Source of the DNA: Acidobacterium sp.
Lineage (GTDB): Bacteria; Acidobacteriota; Terriglobia; Terriglobales; Acidobacteriaceae
Length of the DNA: 6,833 nt
Assembly: GCA_003152595.1 (NCBI GenBank)
Contig: PMAM01000074.1
Span: 532-7,364 of the forward strand
Direction of reading: 5' to 3'
This document shows, piece by piece, positions 1-5,482 of the stretch. The position numbers and the translations under genes were made by a program. Positions within the stretch are counted from its first letter, which is position 1; every line of letters begins with the position of its first letter. The notes under the pieces were generated by a model, which saw nothing but the letters and a program-made list of their open reading frames with translations, did not search any database and was not told where the DNA came from.

Positions 1-201
1 GTCGACGACCTCTCCGAGATGGGCGACATCGCCACCCGCATCAGTGCCGAGCTGCGCAACGAATATGTCCTTGGCTACAAGACCGACGACACCCGCATGG
101 ACGGCAAATGGCGCAAGGTCAAAGTCAAGCTATCGCCGCCCCCCGGCCTGCCCCAGCTCACCGTCCACGCCCGCCTCGGTTACTACGCGCCCCTGCAGTA
201 G
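1..201 (+). CDS. VWFA-related acidobacterial protein, C-terminal fragment
   Basis: This is the last 66 codons of a gene that begins left of the window; the frame is open from base 1 and stops at TAG 199-201. The visible tail carries ELRNEYVLGYKTDD, then GKWRKVKVKL, and ends in LGYYAPLQ. I recognise this as the C-terminal signature of the acidobacterial VWFA-related domain family (TIGR03436). In that family the von Willebrand A domain with its metal site lies upstream, so it is not visible here. Members are usually exported proteins of unknown role, found in many copies per acidobacterial genome. ATG 19-21 is an internal methionine, not a start. No clear terminator follows; a small GCAC/GTGC stem at 241-251 is too weak to count. 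The family call is from remembered sequence patterns; the function is unknown. Confidence 0.85.
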   Translation, partial: VDDLSEMGDIATRISAELRNEYVLGYKTDDTRMDGKWRKVKVKLSPPPGLPQLTVHARLGYYAPLQ

Positions 202-255
202 TCTGGTTCGGCGTTGAAGCCAGTTCGCCCCGACCGCAAAGCACCGAGTGCAGGT

Positions 256-354
256 TTAGTGCCGCACAAACCAGAGAATCGCGATCGCCACCAGCGCCCC
301 GCCAATCACCACCGCCCGGATTGCCTGAAACCGATTCATCCACGGATTTCGCAT
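256..354 (-). CDS. Putative 32-residue single-pass membrane protein
   Basis: A short frame runs from ATG (354-352) to TAA (258-256). The product begins MRNPWMNRFQAIR and continues with an uninterrupted hydrophobic stretch, about residues 14-30 (AVVIGGALVAIAILWFV), ending in Arg-His. That is one transmembrane helix with basic residues R2, R8 and R13 before it, which suggests the N-terminus stays in the cytoplasm. A Shine-Dalgarno sequence, GAGGTG (365-360), lies five bases before the ATG, and a perfect TATAAT box lies further upstream (379-374). A second in-frame ATG at 339-337 has no such site. The gene diverges from the CPBP protease gene. I do not recognise a family. The alternative is a chance frame in GC-rich DNA, but ribosome site, -10 box and a clean helix together argue for a real gene. 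Confidence 0.5.
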   Translation of the reverse strand: MRNPWMNRFQAIRAVVIGGALVAIAILWFVRH

Positions 355-373
355 TGCGGCACCTCGCGCCCCG

Positions 374-379
374 ATTATA
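374..379 (-). promoter_or_regulatory. Candidate -10 box for the 32-residue protein gene
   Basis: The minus strand reads TATAAT here, a perfect match to the sigma-70 type -10 hexamer, 19 bases before the ATG of the small membrane protein. Transcription would start near 367, giving a leader of roughly a dozen bases that still holds the GAGGTG ribosome site. I see no TTGACA-like -35 at a spacing of 15 to 18 bases and no TGn extension, so the call rests on the hexamer and its position. Confidence 0.4.
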
Positions 380-448
380 GCCGGGTATCTTTTGGTTCGG
401 CCTCGCGCTCTGAGCGCTTTCCCCGGCTACCATAAATACGACACGCCC

Positions 449-1336
449 GTGCACGCCCCGTTCCCCATCCTTCCCGCCGCTTTCGCCCTCATCCTGCTCC
501 TTATCCCCCTGTTCGCTTTCGGATTTGCCGGCGACCGCTGTACCCGCGCCGCACAGTCCCTTCCCACCGCTCTGCGCCTCGTACTCCCCGCCGTTCTCGT
601 CGTCCCGTACCTCATCGACGCGCTTGGTTCGCACATCTTCGCCGCGCGCTGGCTCCTTGTGTACCTCTGCGTCCCCATCCTCCTCGCCGGCCTCGAATTC
701 CTTGCCGCCCGCCTCGATCCCAGCCAACGCGGCCATCTCCTCGACTTCCTTGTCCTTCTCCCGCTTGGGCTCGCCGTCGATCTGCGCTGGCTCGAGCCCG
801 CCTGGCCTCCCAGGCTCGCCGTCCTCGGTAAGCTCACTCTCCTCGATGCAGGCCTCTACGCCTTCCTCGCCGTCCGCTGTCTCACCGCTGTCGGCTACAA
901 CCTCCGCTTCAGCGCGCGCGACTGGACCACCGGCCTCCGGGAGGTCCTCTTCTACATGCCCATCGCCATCCCTCTCGGCCTCGCCCTCGGCTTCCTTCAC
1001 CTGCACCACCGCGTCGAGCACCCCTGGCTCCTCGTTCCGCTCTGGATCGTCACCTTTGTCGGCGTCGCTCTCCCCGAGGAAATCTTCTTCCGCGGCTGGA
1101 TTCAGAACCTCCTTGAGCGCCGCCTTGGTCGCACTGCCGCGCTCATCGTCACCGCGACCCTCTTCGGCCTCTCCCACTTCAACAAGCGCACCACCTTCTT
1201 CAACTGGCGCTATGTCCTGCTCGCCGCCATTGCGGGCATCTTCTACGGCCGCGCCTGGCGCCGCGACCACCGCATCGCCGCCTCTGCCATCACCCACTCC
1301 ACTGTCGATACCCTCTGGGGCGCCCTCCTCCGCTGA
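449..1336 (+). CDS. CPBP family intramembrane metalloprotease (Abi/CAAX-type)
   Basis: The product is a 295-residue polytopic membrane protein of the CPBP (PF02517) family, which includes Rce1-type CAAX proteases and bacterial relatives. All three family motifs are present: EExxxR (E210, E211, R215, in LPEEIFFRGW), FxxxH (F239, H243, in LFGLSHF) and a terminal HxxxD (H283, D287, in HSTVDTLW). In the family the glutamate activates water and the histidines bind a metal. Hydrophobic segments lie at about 5-25, 42-60, 68-87, 97-112, 129-147, 165-184, 194-209, 231-242 and 254-266. I chose GTG 449 because the hydrophobic N-terminus begins right after it. TTG 392 would add 19 polar residues and also has no ribosome site. 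No good Shine-Dalgarno precedes GTG 449 either. The substrate is unknown, and no bacteriocin or prenylation gene is nearby. The alpha-galactosidase gene follows after 67 bases and may be co-transcribed. Confidence 0.88.
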   Translation: MHAPFPILPAAFALILLLIPLFAFGFAGDRCTRAAQSLPTALRLVLPAVLVVPYLIDALGSHIFAARWLLVYLCVPILLAGLEFLAARLDPSQRGHLLDFLVLLPLGLAVDLRWLEPAWPPRLAVLGKLTLLDAGLYAFLAVRCLTAVGYNLRFSARDWTTGLREVLFYMPIAIPLGLALGFLHLHHRVEHPWLLVPLWIVTFVGVALPEEIFFRGWIQNLLERRLGRTAALIVTATLFGLSHFNKRTTFFNWRYVLLAAIAGIFYGRAWRRDHRIAASAITHSTVDTLWGALLR

Positions 1337-1386
1337 CTTTGCTGTACACTGACCTGCGGTTTGAACCTCCCACTCCGTCTTGCGCC

Positions 1387-1394
1387 GAAAGGAG
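1387..1394 (+). promoter_or_regulatory. Ribosome binding site of the alpha-galactosidase gene
   Basis: GAAAGGAG, a near-ideal Shine-Dalgarno sequence, ends nine bases before GTG 1404. It fixes GTG 1404 as the start and rules out the upstream in-frame TTG at 1380, which would place the ribosome site inside the coding region and spoil the signal peptide. Confidence 0.75.
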
Positions 1395-1403
1395 CCTCCT
1401 GCT

Positions 1404-2588
1404 GTGTCCCTCACAAAGCTCAATGTAACCGCGTTCATTCTTCTCGCTCTCGGTGCGGCCACCGCCTCCGCCCAGGATCCCACTCTCGCCGCCACTCCGC
1501 CCATGGGCTGGAACAGCTGGAACCACTTCGCCCGCAACGTCAATGACGCGGATGTCCGCGCCGCCGCCGACACCATCGTCTCCAGCGGCATGCGCGACGC
1601 CGGATACATCTACGTCAACATCGACGACACCTGGCAGGGTCAGCGCGACGCTCAGGGCGTCATCCACACCAATGACAAGTTTCCTGACATGAAGGCCCTC
1701 GCCGACTACGTCCACTCCAAAGGACTCAAGCTCGGCATCTACTCCGGCCCTGGACCCAAAACCTGCGCCGGCTTCGAAGGCAGTTACGGCCACGAAGACC
1801 AGGATGCGAAAACCTACGCCGCCTGGGACATCGACTACCTCAAGTACGACCTCTGCAGCTACCGCCAGCTCATGCGCGAGCAGGCGCCGCACGACCCCGA
1901 AAAACAGTTCCAGATGTACAAAGCCGCCTACGAGAAGATGCACCAGGCCCTTATCTCCTTCGCCCGCCCTATCGTCTACAGCCTCTGCCAGTACGGCCTC
2001 AACGACGTCTGGAAGTGGGGCCCCGAAGTCGGCGGCAATCTCTGGCGCACCACCGGCGACATCAACGACACCTGGCAACGCATGTCCGACATCGGCTTCG
2101 GCCAGCTTGGACTCGCCAAATACGCCGGCCCTGGCCACTGGAATGATCCCGACATGCTCGAAGTCGGCAACGGCGGCATGACCGGCGACGAATACCGTAC
2201 TCACATGAGCCTCTGGGCCATCCTCGCAGCGCCGCTGCTCGCCGGCAACGACCTCAGCAAGATGTCTCCCGAAACCCTCTCCATCCTCCTCAACAAAGAA
2301 GTCATCGCCGTCGATCAGGACCGCCTCGGCAAGCAGGGCGATCGCGCCTTCGCCGTCGGCATGACCGAGATCTGGACTAAACCTCTCAGTGGCGGCGCGC
2401 TCGCCGCCGGCCTCTTCAATCGCGACACCGAAGAGCACCCTGTCACCCTCCACCTCCGCGACGTGGGCTTCGCCGAACGCGCAAAGCTGCGCGACCTCTG
2501 GAAGCACGAAGACGTCACGGCCACCAACGGCAGTTACACCGTTACCGTTCCACCCCACGGCGTCGTCATGCTCCGCATCAGCAAGTAA
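1404..2588 (+). CDS. Secreted GH27 alpha-galactosidase (melibiase)
   Basis: This glycoside hydrolase of family 27 should remove terminal alpha-linked galactose from oligosaccharides outside the cytoplasm, with retention of configuration. The 394-residue product starts with a signal peptide: a short polar start with K5, a hydrophobic core at about 8-19, and cleavage after A-S-A at residue 23. The (beta/alpha)8 barrel follows, with PPMGWNSWNHF just after cleavage, VNIDD (D74, D75), YLKYDLC with nucleophile D149, and WRTTGD with acid/base D219. GHWNDPDMLEVGN, SLWAILAAPLLAGNDL and a C-terminal beta-sandwich (about 310-394) complete the fold. By analogy, D149 and D219 match D170 and D231 of human alpha-galactosidase A. 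At the sugar 2-OH position there is LCQYG with Q196, where human and plant enzymes have Glu. Alpha-galactosidase is the most likely activity; other GH27 activities, such as beta-L-arabinopyranosidase, cannot be excluded. The start is set by GAAAGGAG upstream. Confidence 0.92.
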   Translation: MSLTKLNVTAFILLALGAATASAQDPTLAATPPMGWNSWNHFARNVNDADVRAAADTIVSSGMRDAGYIYVNIDDTWQGQRDAQGVIHTNDKFPDMKALADYVHSKGLKLGIYSGPGPKTCAGFEGSYGHEDQDAKTYAAWDIDYLKYDLCSYRQLMREQAPHDPEKQFQMYKAAYEKMHQALISFARPIVYSLCQYGLNDVWKWGPEVGGNLWRTTGDINDTWQRMSDIGFGQLGLAKYAGPGHWNDPDMLEVGNGGMTGDEYRTHMSLWAILAAPLLAGNDLSKMSPETLSILLNKEVIAVDQDRLGKQGDRAFAVGMTEIWTKPLSGGALAAGLFNRDTEEHPVTLHLRDVGFAERAKLRDLWKHEDVTATNGSYTVTVPPHGVVMLRISK

Positions 2589-2601
2589 GAAACCGCGAGA
2601 G

Positions 2602-2681
2602 CTGTAGCTACTCCCGTCGCTCCTTTGTGCTGTTCGTGTCCTCTGTGGTGCTTTGTTTTCCAAACACTGGACCAGCTACAG
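2602..2681. repeat. Separated 8-base inverted repeat between the GH27 and E1 genes
   Basis: CTGTAGCT at 2602-2609 is the exact reverse complement of AGCTACAG at 2674-2681, with 64 bases between the arms. The right arm runs into a GC-rich stretch that reads, on the minus strand, as GCCCGTAGCC followed by CACGGCCTGTAGC, which has the look of a small palindromic intergenic repeat. The arms frame the 9-base repeats described separately. Eight matching bases over this distance could be chance. Confidence 0.3.
2624..2650 (+). repeat. Imperfect 9-base tandem repeat (three units)
   Basis: Three consecutive 9-base units read TTTGTGCTG, TTCGTGTCC and TCTGTGGTG, sharing T-[TC]-[TC]-G-T-G followed by three variable bases; a decayed fourth begins at 2651. 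The stretch is T/G-rich and quite unlike the flanking C-rich genes. Similar TTCGTGT/TCTGTGG phrases recur between genes in many environmental bacterial genomes, as far as I remember, so it may be a dispersed intergenic repeat. It falls upstream of the E1 start and is non-coding. Confidence 0.4.
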
Positions 2682-2713
2682 GCCGTGGGCTACGGGCTTC
2701 CGCAGGACCCTCG

Positions 2714-2719
2714 TAAAAT
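2714..2719 (+). promoter_or_regulatory. Candidate -10 box for the E1 gene
   Basis: TAAAAT matches the -10 consensus at five of six positions and stands in a GC-rich stretch 16 bases before ATG 2736. Transcription would start near 2726, just ahead of GGAAG (2727-2731), the only candidate ribosome site. No -35 hexamer is visible around 2691-2696. If this box is used, ATG 2718 cannot be the translation start, because it overlaps the box. Confidence 0.3.
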
Positions 2720-2735
2720 GGGGACTGGAAGCTCC

Positions 2736-5216
2736 ATGACTACGACTCCCCTCGAAAACTCTGCCGCGCCCGCCTCGTCGCAAATCAAAAACCAGGCTCT
2801 CGACGCCTTCCGCCGCTGGGGCTATCTCCAGGCGAACCTCGATCCCCTCGGCCAATATCTCCAGCCTCTCCCGGTCCCCGAGCTCGACCTCAACAATGAC
2901 TTCACCGCCGACGCGCGCCGTTTCTACTGCTCGACCATCGGCGCCGAGTTCATGCACATCCCCTCCCGCGAAGCTCGCCACTGGATCGCCGAGCGCCTCG
3001 AAGCTCCAGCCCCGCAGCCCGATCCGCATCACGTCCTCGACCTCCTTGCACGCGCCGACCTTTTCGAACAGGTGATCCAGTCGCGCTATCTCGGCACCAA
3101 GCGCTTCTCACTCGAAGGCGTCACGGCTCTCATCCCCTTCCTCGACGCGCTGCTCAACCGCGCCGCCGAACTCGGCGCGCAGCGCGCCATCCTGGGCATG
3201 AGCCACCGCGGCCGCCTCAGCGTGATGGTCAACACCTTCGGCAAGTCCCCCGCCGACATCTTCGCCAAGTTCGAGGACGTCGACCCGCGCAGCATCCTTG
3301 GCGGTGGCGACGTCAAGTACCACGTCGGAGCCACTGGCACCTTTGCCGCGCGCAATGGCGGCTCCGTCGCCCTGCACATGGTCTCGAATCCCAGCCACCT
3401 CGAAGCCGTCGATCCCGTCGCCATGGGCCGCGCCCGCGCTCGCCAGGATCGCATTGGCGCGGACGGCATCGATCGCGTTCTCCCTATCGTCATCCATGGC
3501 GACGCAGCCTTCGCCGGCCAGGGCATCTGGGCCGAGACCCTCAACCTCGCCGGCATCGACGGCTACTCCGTCGGGGGAGGCATCCACATCGTCGTCAACA
3601 ACCTCATCGGCTTCACCGCCGAGCCCGAGGAAACGAACTCCACCCGGTTCTCCACCGACCTCGCCAAGCGCCTGCCGATCCCCATCTTCCACGTCAACGC
3701 CGAGGACCCGGCTGCCGTCGTCCGCATCGCCGCCCTCGCCGCCGAGTATCGCTACCAGTTCCACACCGATGTGGTCATCGACCTCATCGGATACCGCCGT
3801 CACGGCCACAGCGAAGTCGACGATCCCACCATCACCCAGCCTCTCCGCTACGCAAAGATCAAAGATCACCCGCCGCTCTATCAGCTCTACGCGCAGCAAG
3901 CCGGTCTCGACGCCACCGCACTCGCCCAACAGCTCCACACCGAGTTCGACGAAGCCCAGACGAAAGCCAAAGCCGCAAAGAAGAAGCCCCGTCTCGTCGA
4001 CATGCCCGAGTACTGGAGCGCCTACCAGGGCGGTCCGTACAGCCCCGCCCTCGAAGTCGACACCGGCCTCGACGCGGCTACTGTCGAGTCCATCGCCGCC
4101 CGGCTCGCGACGTATCCCGAGACCTTCCACATCCACCCCAAGATCAAGAAGCTCCTCGAGCAGCGCGCCGCCATGGGCCAGGGCAAGCAGCCCCTGGACT
4201 ACGGCATGGCTGAAGCCGTCGCCTTCGGCTCCCTCCTGCTCAATGGCACGCCCGTCCGCCTCAGCGGCCAGGACTCACAACGCGGCACCTTCAACCAGCG
4301 CCACTCCGTCCTCATCGACATCGAGAACGAGCAGCGCTGGATCCCGCTGAACCACCTCGATCCCAACCAGGCGCACTTCAGCGTCTACAACTCGATCCTC
4401 TCCGAGGCCGGCGTCCTCGGCTTCGAGTACGGCTACAGTCGCGACTACCCCGAAGCTCTCGTCCTGTGGGAAGCCCAGTTCGGCGACTTCGCCAACGGCG
4501 CGCAGGTCGTCATCGACCAGTTCATCGCCGCCGCCGAAGACAAGTGGGGACTCCTGAGCGGCGTCACACTCCTGCTGCCGCACGGCTATGAGGGCCAGGG
4601 CCCCGAGCACTCCAGCGCCCGCGTCGAGCGCTACCTCCAGCTCGCCGCCCGCGACAACATTCAGGTCTGCCAGCCCTCCAGCGCCGCGCAATACTTCCAC
4701 CTCCTGCGCCGTCAGGCCCTGCGCAAGTGGCGCAAGCCGCTCATCGTCTTCACTCCCAAAAGCATGCTGCGCCACCCCGACGCGCTCTCACCTCTCGCCG
4801 ACCTCGCGCGCCCGCGCTTCCTCCCCGTCGTGCCCGAGACCGAGATCCAGAACGGCTCGCGCATCCTCATCGCCAGCGGTAAGATCGGGCACGAGCTCCG
4901 CGTCGAGCGCGCGAAGCGCAAGGACACCACGACCGCCATCCTCTTCCTCGACCAGCTCTACCCCTGGCCCGAGGCCGAACTCAAAGCCGCCATCGCCGCG
5001 CACCCTGCAGCGCGCGAACTCGTCTGGGTCCAGGAAGAGCCAGCCAACATGGGCGCCTTCGGCTTCGTCATGCCGAGGCTGCGCCCTCTGGCCGGAGACC
5101 ACCAGGTCCTCAGCGTGAAGCGCTCCGCCGCCGCCAGCCCCGCCACTGGCTCCGCCAAAGCCCACGACATGGAGCAGCGGACCCTCATCGACCTGGCTCT
5201 GAACAGCGGAGCCTAG
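2736..5216 (+). CDS. sucA: 2-oxoglutarate dehydrogenase E1 component, N-terminally short
   Basis: E1 decarboxylates 2-oxoglutarate with thiamine diphosphate and passes the succinyl group to lipoyl-E2, in the TCA cycle. The 826-residue product has the full catalytic core: ANLDPLG (33-39), GMSHRGRL with H157, DVKYHVG with H196, HGDAAFAGQG (254-263), VNNLIGF with N288 and N289, YRRHGHSEVDDP, SGQDSQRGTF and EGQGPEHSSARVERYLQL. H157 and H196 correspond to the substrate histidines H260 and H298 of E. coli SucA. KYH, rather than the LSH of human DHTKD1, favours 2-oxoglutarate. E. coli SucA is 933 residues. About 74 of the missing residues precede ANLDPLG, and that part includes the E2-contact segment; about 29 more are missing soon after. 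A Lys-rich linker lies near 410-420. ATG 2736 is chosen over ATG 2718 and TTG 2625, since the extra residues look like translated spacer. No sucB or lpd follows. Confidence 0.92.
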   Translation: MTTTPLENSAAPASSQIKNQALDAFRRWGYLQANLDPLGQYLQPLPVPELDLNNDFTADARRFYCSTIGAEFMHIPSREARHWIAERLEAPAPQPDPHHVLDLLARADLFEQVIQSRYLGTKRFSLEGVTALIPFLDALLNRAAELGAQRAILGMSHRGRLSVMVNTFGKSPADIFAKFEDVDPRSILGGGDVKYHVGATGTFAARNGGSVALHMVSNPSHLEAVDPVAMGRARARQDRIGADGIDRVLPIVIHGDAAFAGQGIWAETLNLAGIDGYSVGGGIHIVVNNLIGFTAEPEETNSTRFSTDLAKRLPIPIFHVNAEDPAAVVRIAALAAEYRYQFHTDVVIDLIGYRRHGHSEVDDPTITQPLRYAKIKDHPPLYQLYAQQAGLDATALAQQLHTEFDEAQTKAKAAKKKPRLVDMPEYWSAYQGGPYSPALEVDTGLDAATVESIAARLATYPETFHIHPKIKKLLEQRAAMGQGKQPLDYGMAEAVAFGSLLLNGTPVRLSGQDSQRGTFNQRHSVLIDIENEQRWIPLNHLDPNQAHFSVYNSILSEAGVLGFEYGYSRDYPEALVLWEAQFGDFANGAQVVIDQFIAAAEDKWGLLSGVTLLLPHGYEGQGPEHSSARVERYLQLAARDNIQVCQPSSAAQYFHLLRRQALRKWRKPLIVFTPKSMLRHPDALSPLADLARPRFLPVVPETEIQNGSRILIASGKIGHELRVERAKRKDTTTAILFLDQLYPWPEAELKAAIAAHPAARELVWVQEEPANMGAFGFVMPRLRPLAGDHQVLSVKRSAAASPATGSAKAHDMEQRTLIDLALNSGA

Positions 5217-5392
5217 CCGAAGAGCCGGGCGTAGCGCCTCGCGGATTCGAGTTCAACACCTACCGCCGGACCAGACCATCCCCACCGAGCGAGCGCCAGG
5301 TTCACCCCACAGCAAGAAGCAGAAGCTTTCGCGAACCAATCGTCAATCTCAAAAACTCCGACCCCAGCACCGAAGTACCGCTTCGGTTTCAT
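5213..5392 (-). CDS. Doubtful 59-residue frame convergent with sucA
   Basis: A minus-strand frame runs from ATG (5392-5390) to TAG (5215-5213), so its stop overlaps the sucA stop by four bases. GAGGT lies five bases before the ATG. The product starts MKPKRYFGAGVGVFEIDDWF, has a Cys-Cys pair and a mildly hydrophobic middle, and ends ARRYARLFG. Third positions are less GC-rich than in the neighbours. No promoter is visible, and the strong hairpin at 5426-5448 should stop read-through from the isomerase gene. I recognise no family. It may be a small gene, a gene remnant, or a chance frame covering the sucA 3' untranslated region. Confidence 0.22.
   Translation of the reverse strand: MKPKRYFGAGVGVFEIDDWFAKASASCCGVNLALARWGWSGPAVGVELESARRYARLFG
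5369..5390 (+). terminator. Weak hairpin downstream of sucA
   Basis: ACCGAAG (5369-5375) pairs with CTTCGGT (5381-5387) across the five-base loop TACCG, and two more Ts and a C follow. The T-run is short, so it is a poor intrinsic terminator by itself. It lies about 150 bases past the sucA stop and may slow polymerase or protect the mRNA end ahead of the stronger hairpin at 5426. Confidence 0.3.
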
Positions 5393-5411
5393 ATCGGACC
5401 TCGCCACCCCG

Positions 5412-5452
5412 CCAAAAAAACAACCGCGGCCGGGAATTCCCCGGCCGCTTTC
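5412..5452. terminator. Bidirectional intrinsic terminator between sucA and the isomerase gene
   Basis: GCGGCCGGG (5426-5434) pairs perfectly with CCCGGCCGC (5440-5448) over a five-base loop, AATTC. On the plus strand TTT follows at once (5449-5451). On the minus strand the stem is followed after five bases by seven Ts (A-run 5414-5420 on the plus strand). The hairpin lies between two genes that point at each other, so it probably ends both transcripts. It looks stronger for the minus-strand isomerase gene because of the longer T-run, though the five-base offset weakens that. Confidence 0.7.
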
Positions 5453-5454
5453 AC

Positions 5455-5482
5455 TATTCCCTATTGCCTGTTGCCTATTCCC
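5455..5482. repeat. Tandem 7-base repeat (four units) at the isomerase 3' end
   Basis: Four back-to-back units fit T[AG]TT[CG]CC. Units 1 and 4 are identical (TATTCCC), and units 2 and 3 differ from them by one and two bases; a decayed fifth, TGTCTCT, follows at 5483-5489. On the minus strand the core reads GGGAATA or GGCAACA. The repeat covers the isomerase stop codon (5477-5475), and its last unit plus the decayed fifth supply part of the codons for the final Arg-Asp-Arg-Glu. It differs clearly from the C-rich flanks. Similar heptamer runs occur between genes in other bacteria, to my memory. Confidence 0.55.

Noticed and set aside
405..420. Hairpin GCGCT-CTG-AGCGC followed by TTT upstream of the CPBP gene
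   Set aside because: A five-pair stem with a three-base loop and three Ts is too weak to call a terminator, and its position just upstream of the CPBP start fits no clear transcript end.
1345..1350. TACACT as a -10 box for the GH27 gene
   Set aside because: It matches the consensus only partly, has no -35 partner, and the short gap after the CPBP stop allows co-transcription.
1380..1403. TTG 1380 as start of the alpha-galactosidase
   Set aside because: It would put the strong GAAAGGAG ribosome site inside the gene and place a polar Arg/Lys/Glu stretch before the signal peptide.
158..1609. 483-codon minus-strand frame opposite the CPBP gene
   Set aside because: It covers a gene with complete motifs, runs across several real gene borders, and its product is a low-complexity Glu/Gly/Ala/Asp-rich string with no recognisable domain. 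Long antisense frames are expected opposite genes that use C-ending codons.
1290..2663. 457-codon minus-strand frame opposite the GH27 gene
   Set aside because: It is a composition-driven antisense shadow: Val/Gly/Ala/Glu/Asp-rich, no motif, and it spans the ends of two real genes.
2625..2735. Longer sucA start at TTG 2625 or ATG 2718
   Set aside because: The added residues include CCSCPLWCFVF, which is a translation of the 9-base repeats, and match no E1 N-terminus. ATG 2718 overlaps the probable -10 box.
3108..4136. 342-codon minus-strand frame opposite sucA
   Set aside because: The sense strand holds all thiamine enzyme motifs; the antisense product is repetitive and unlike any family I know.
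2736..5216. Assignment as a 2-oxoadipate dehydrogenase (DHTKD1 type)
   Set aside because: Several motifs and the short N-terminus resemble DHTKD1, but the active-site KYHVG is as in 2-oxoglutarate enzymes and YRRHGH is of the SucA type.
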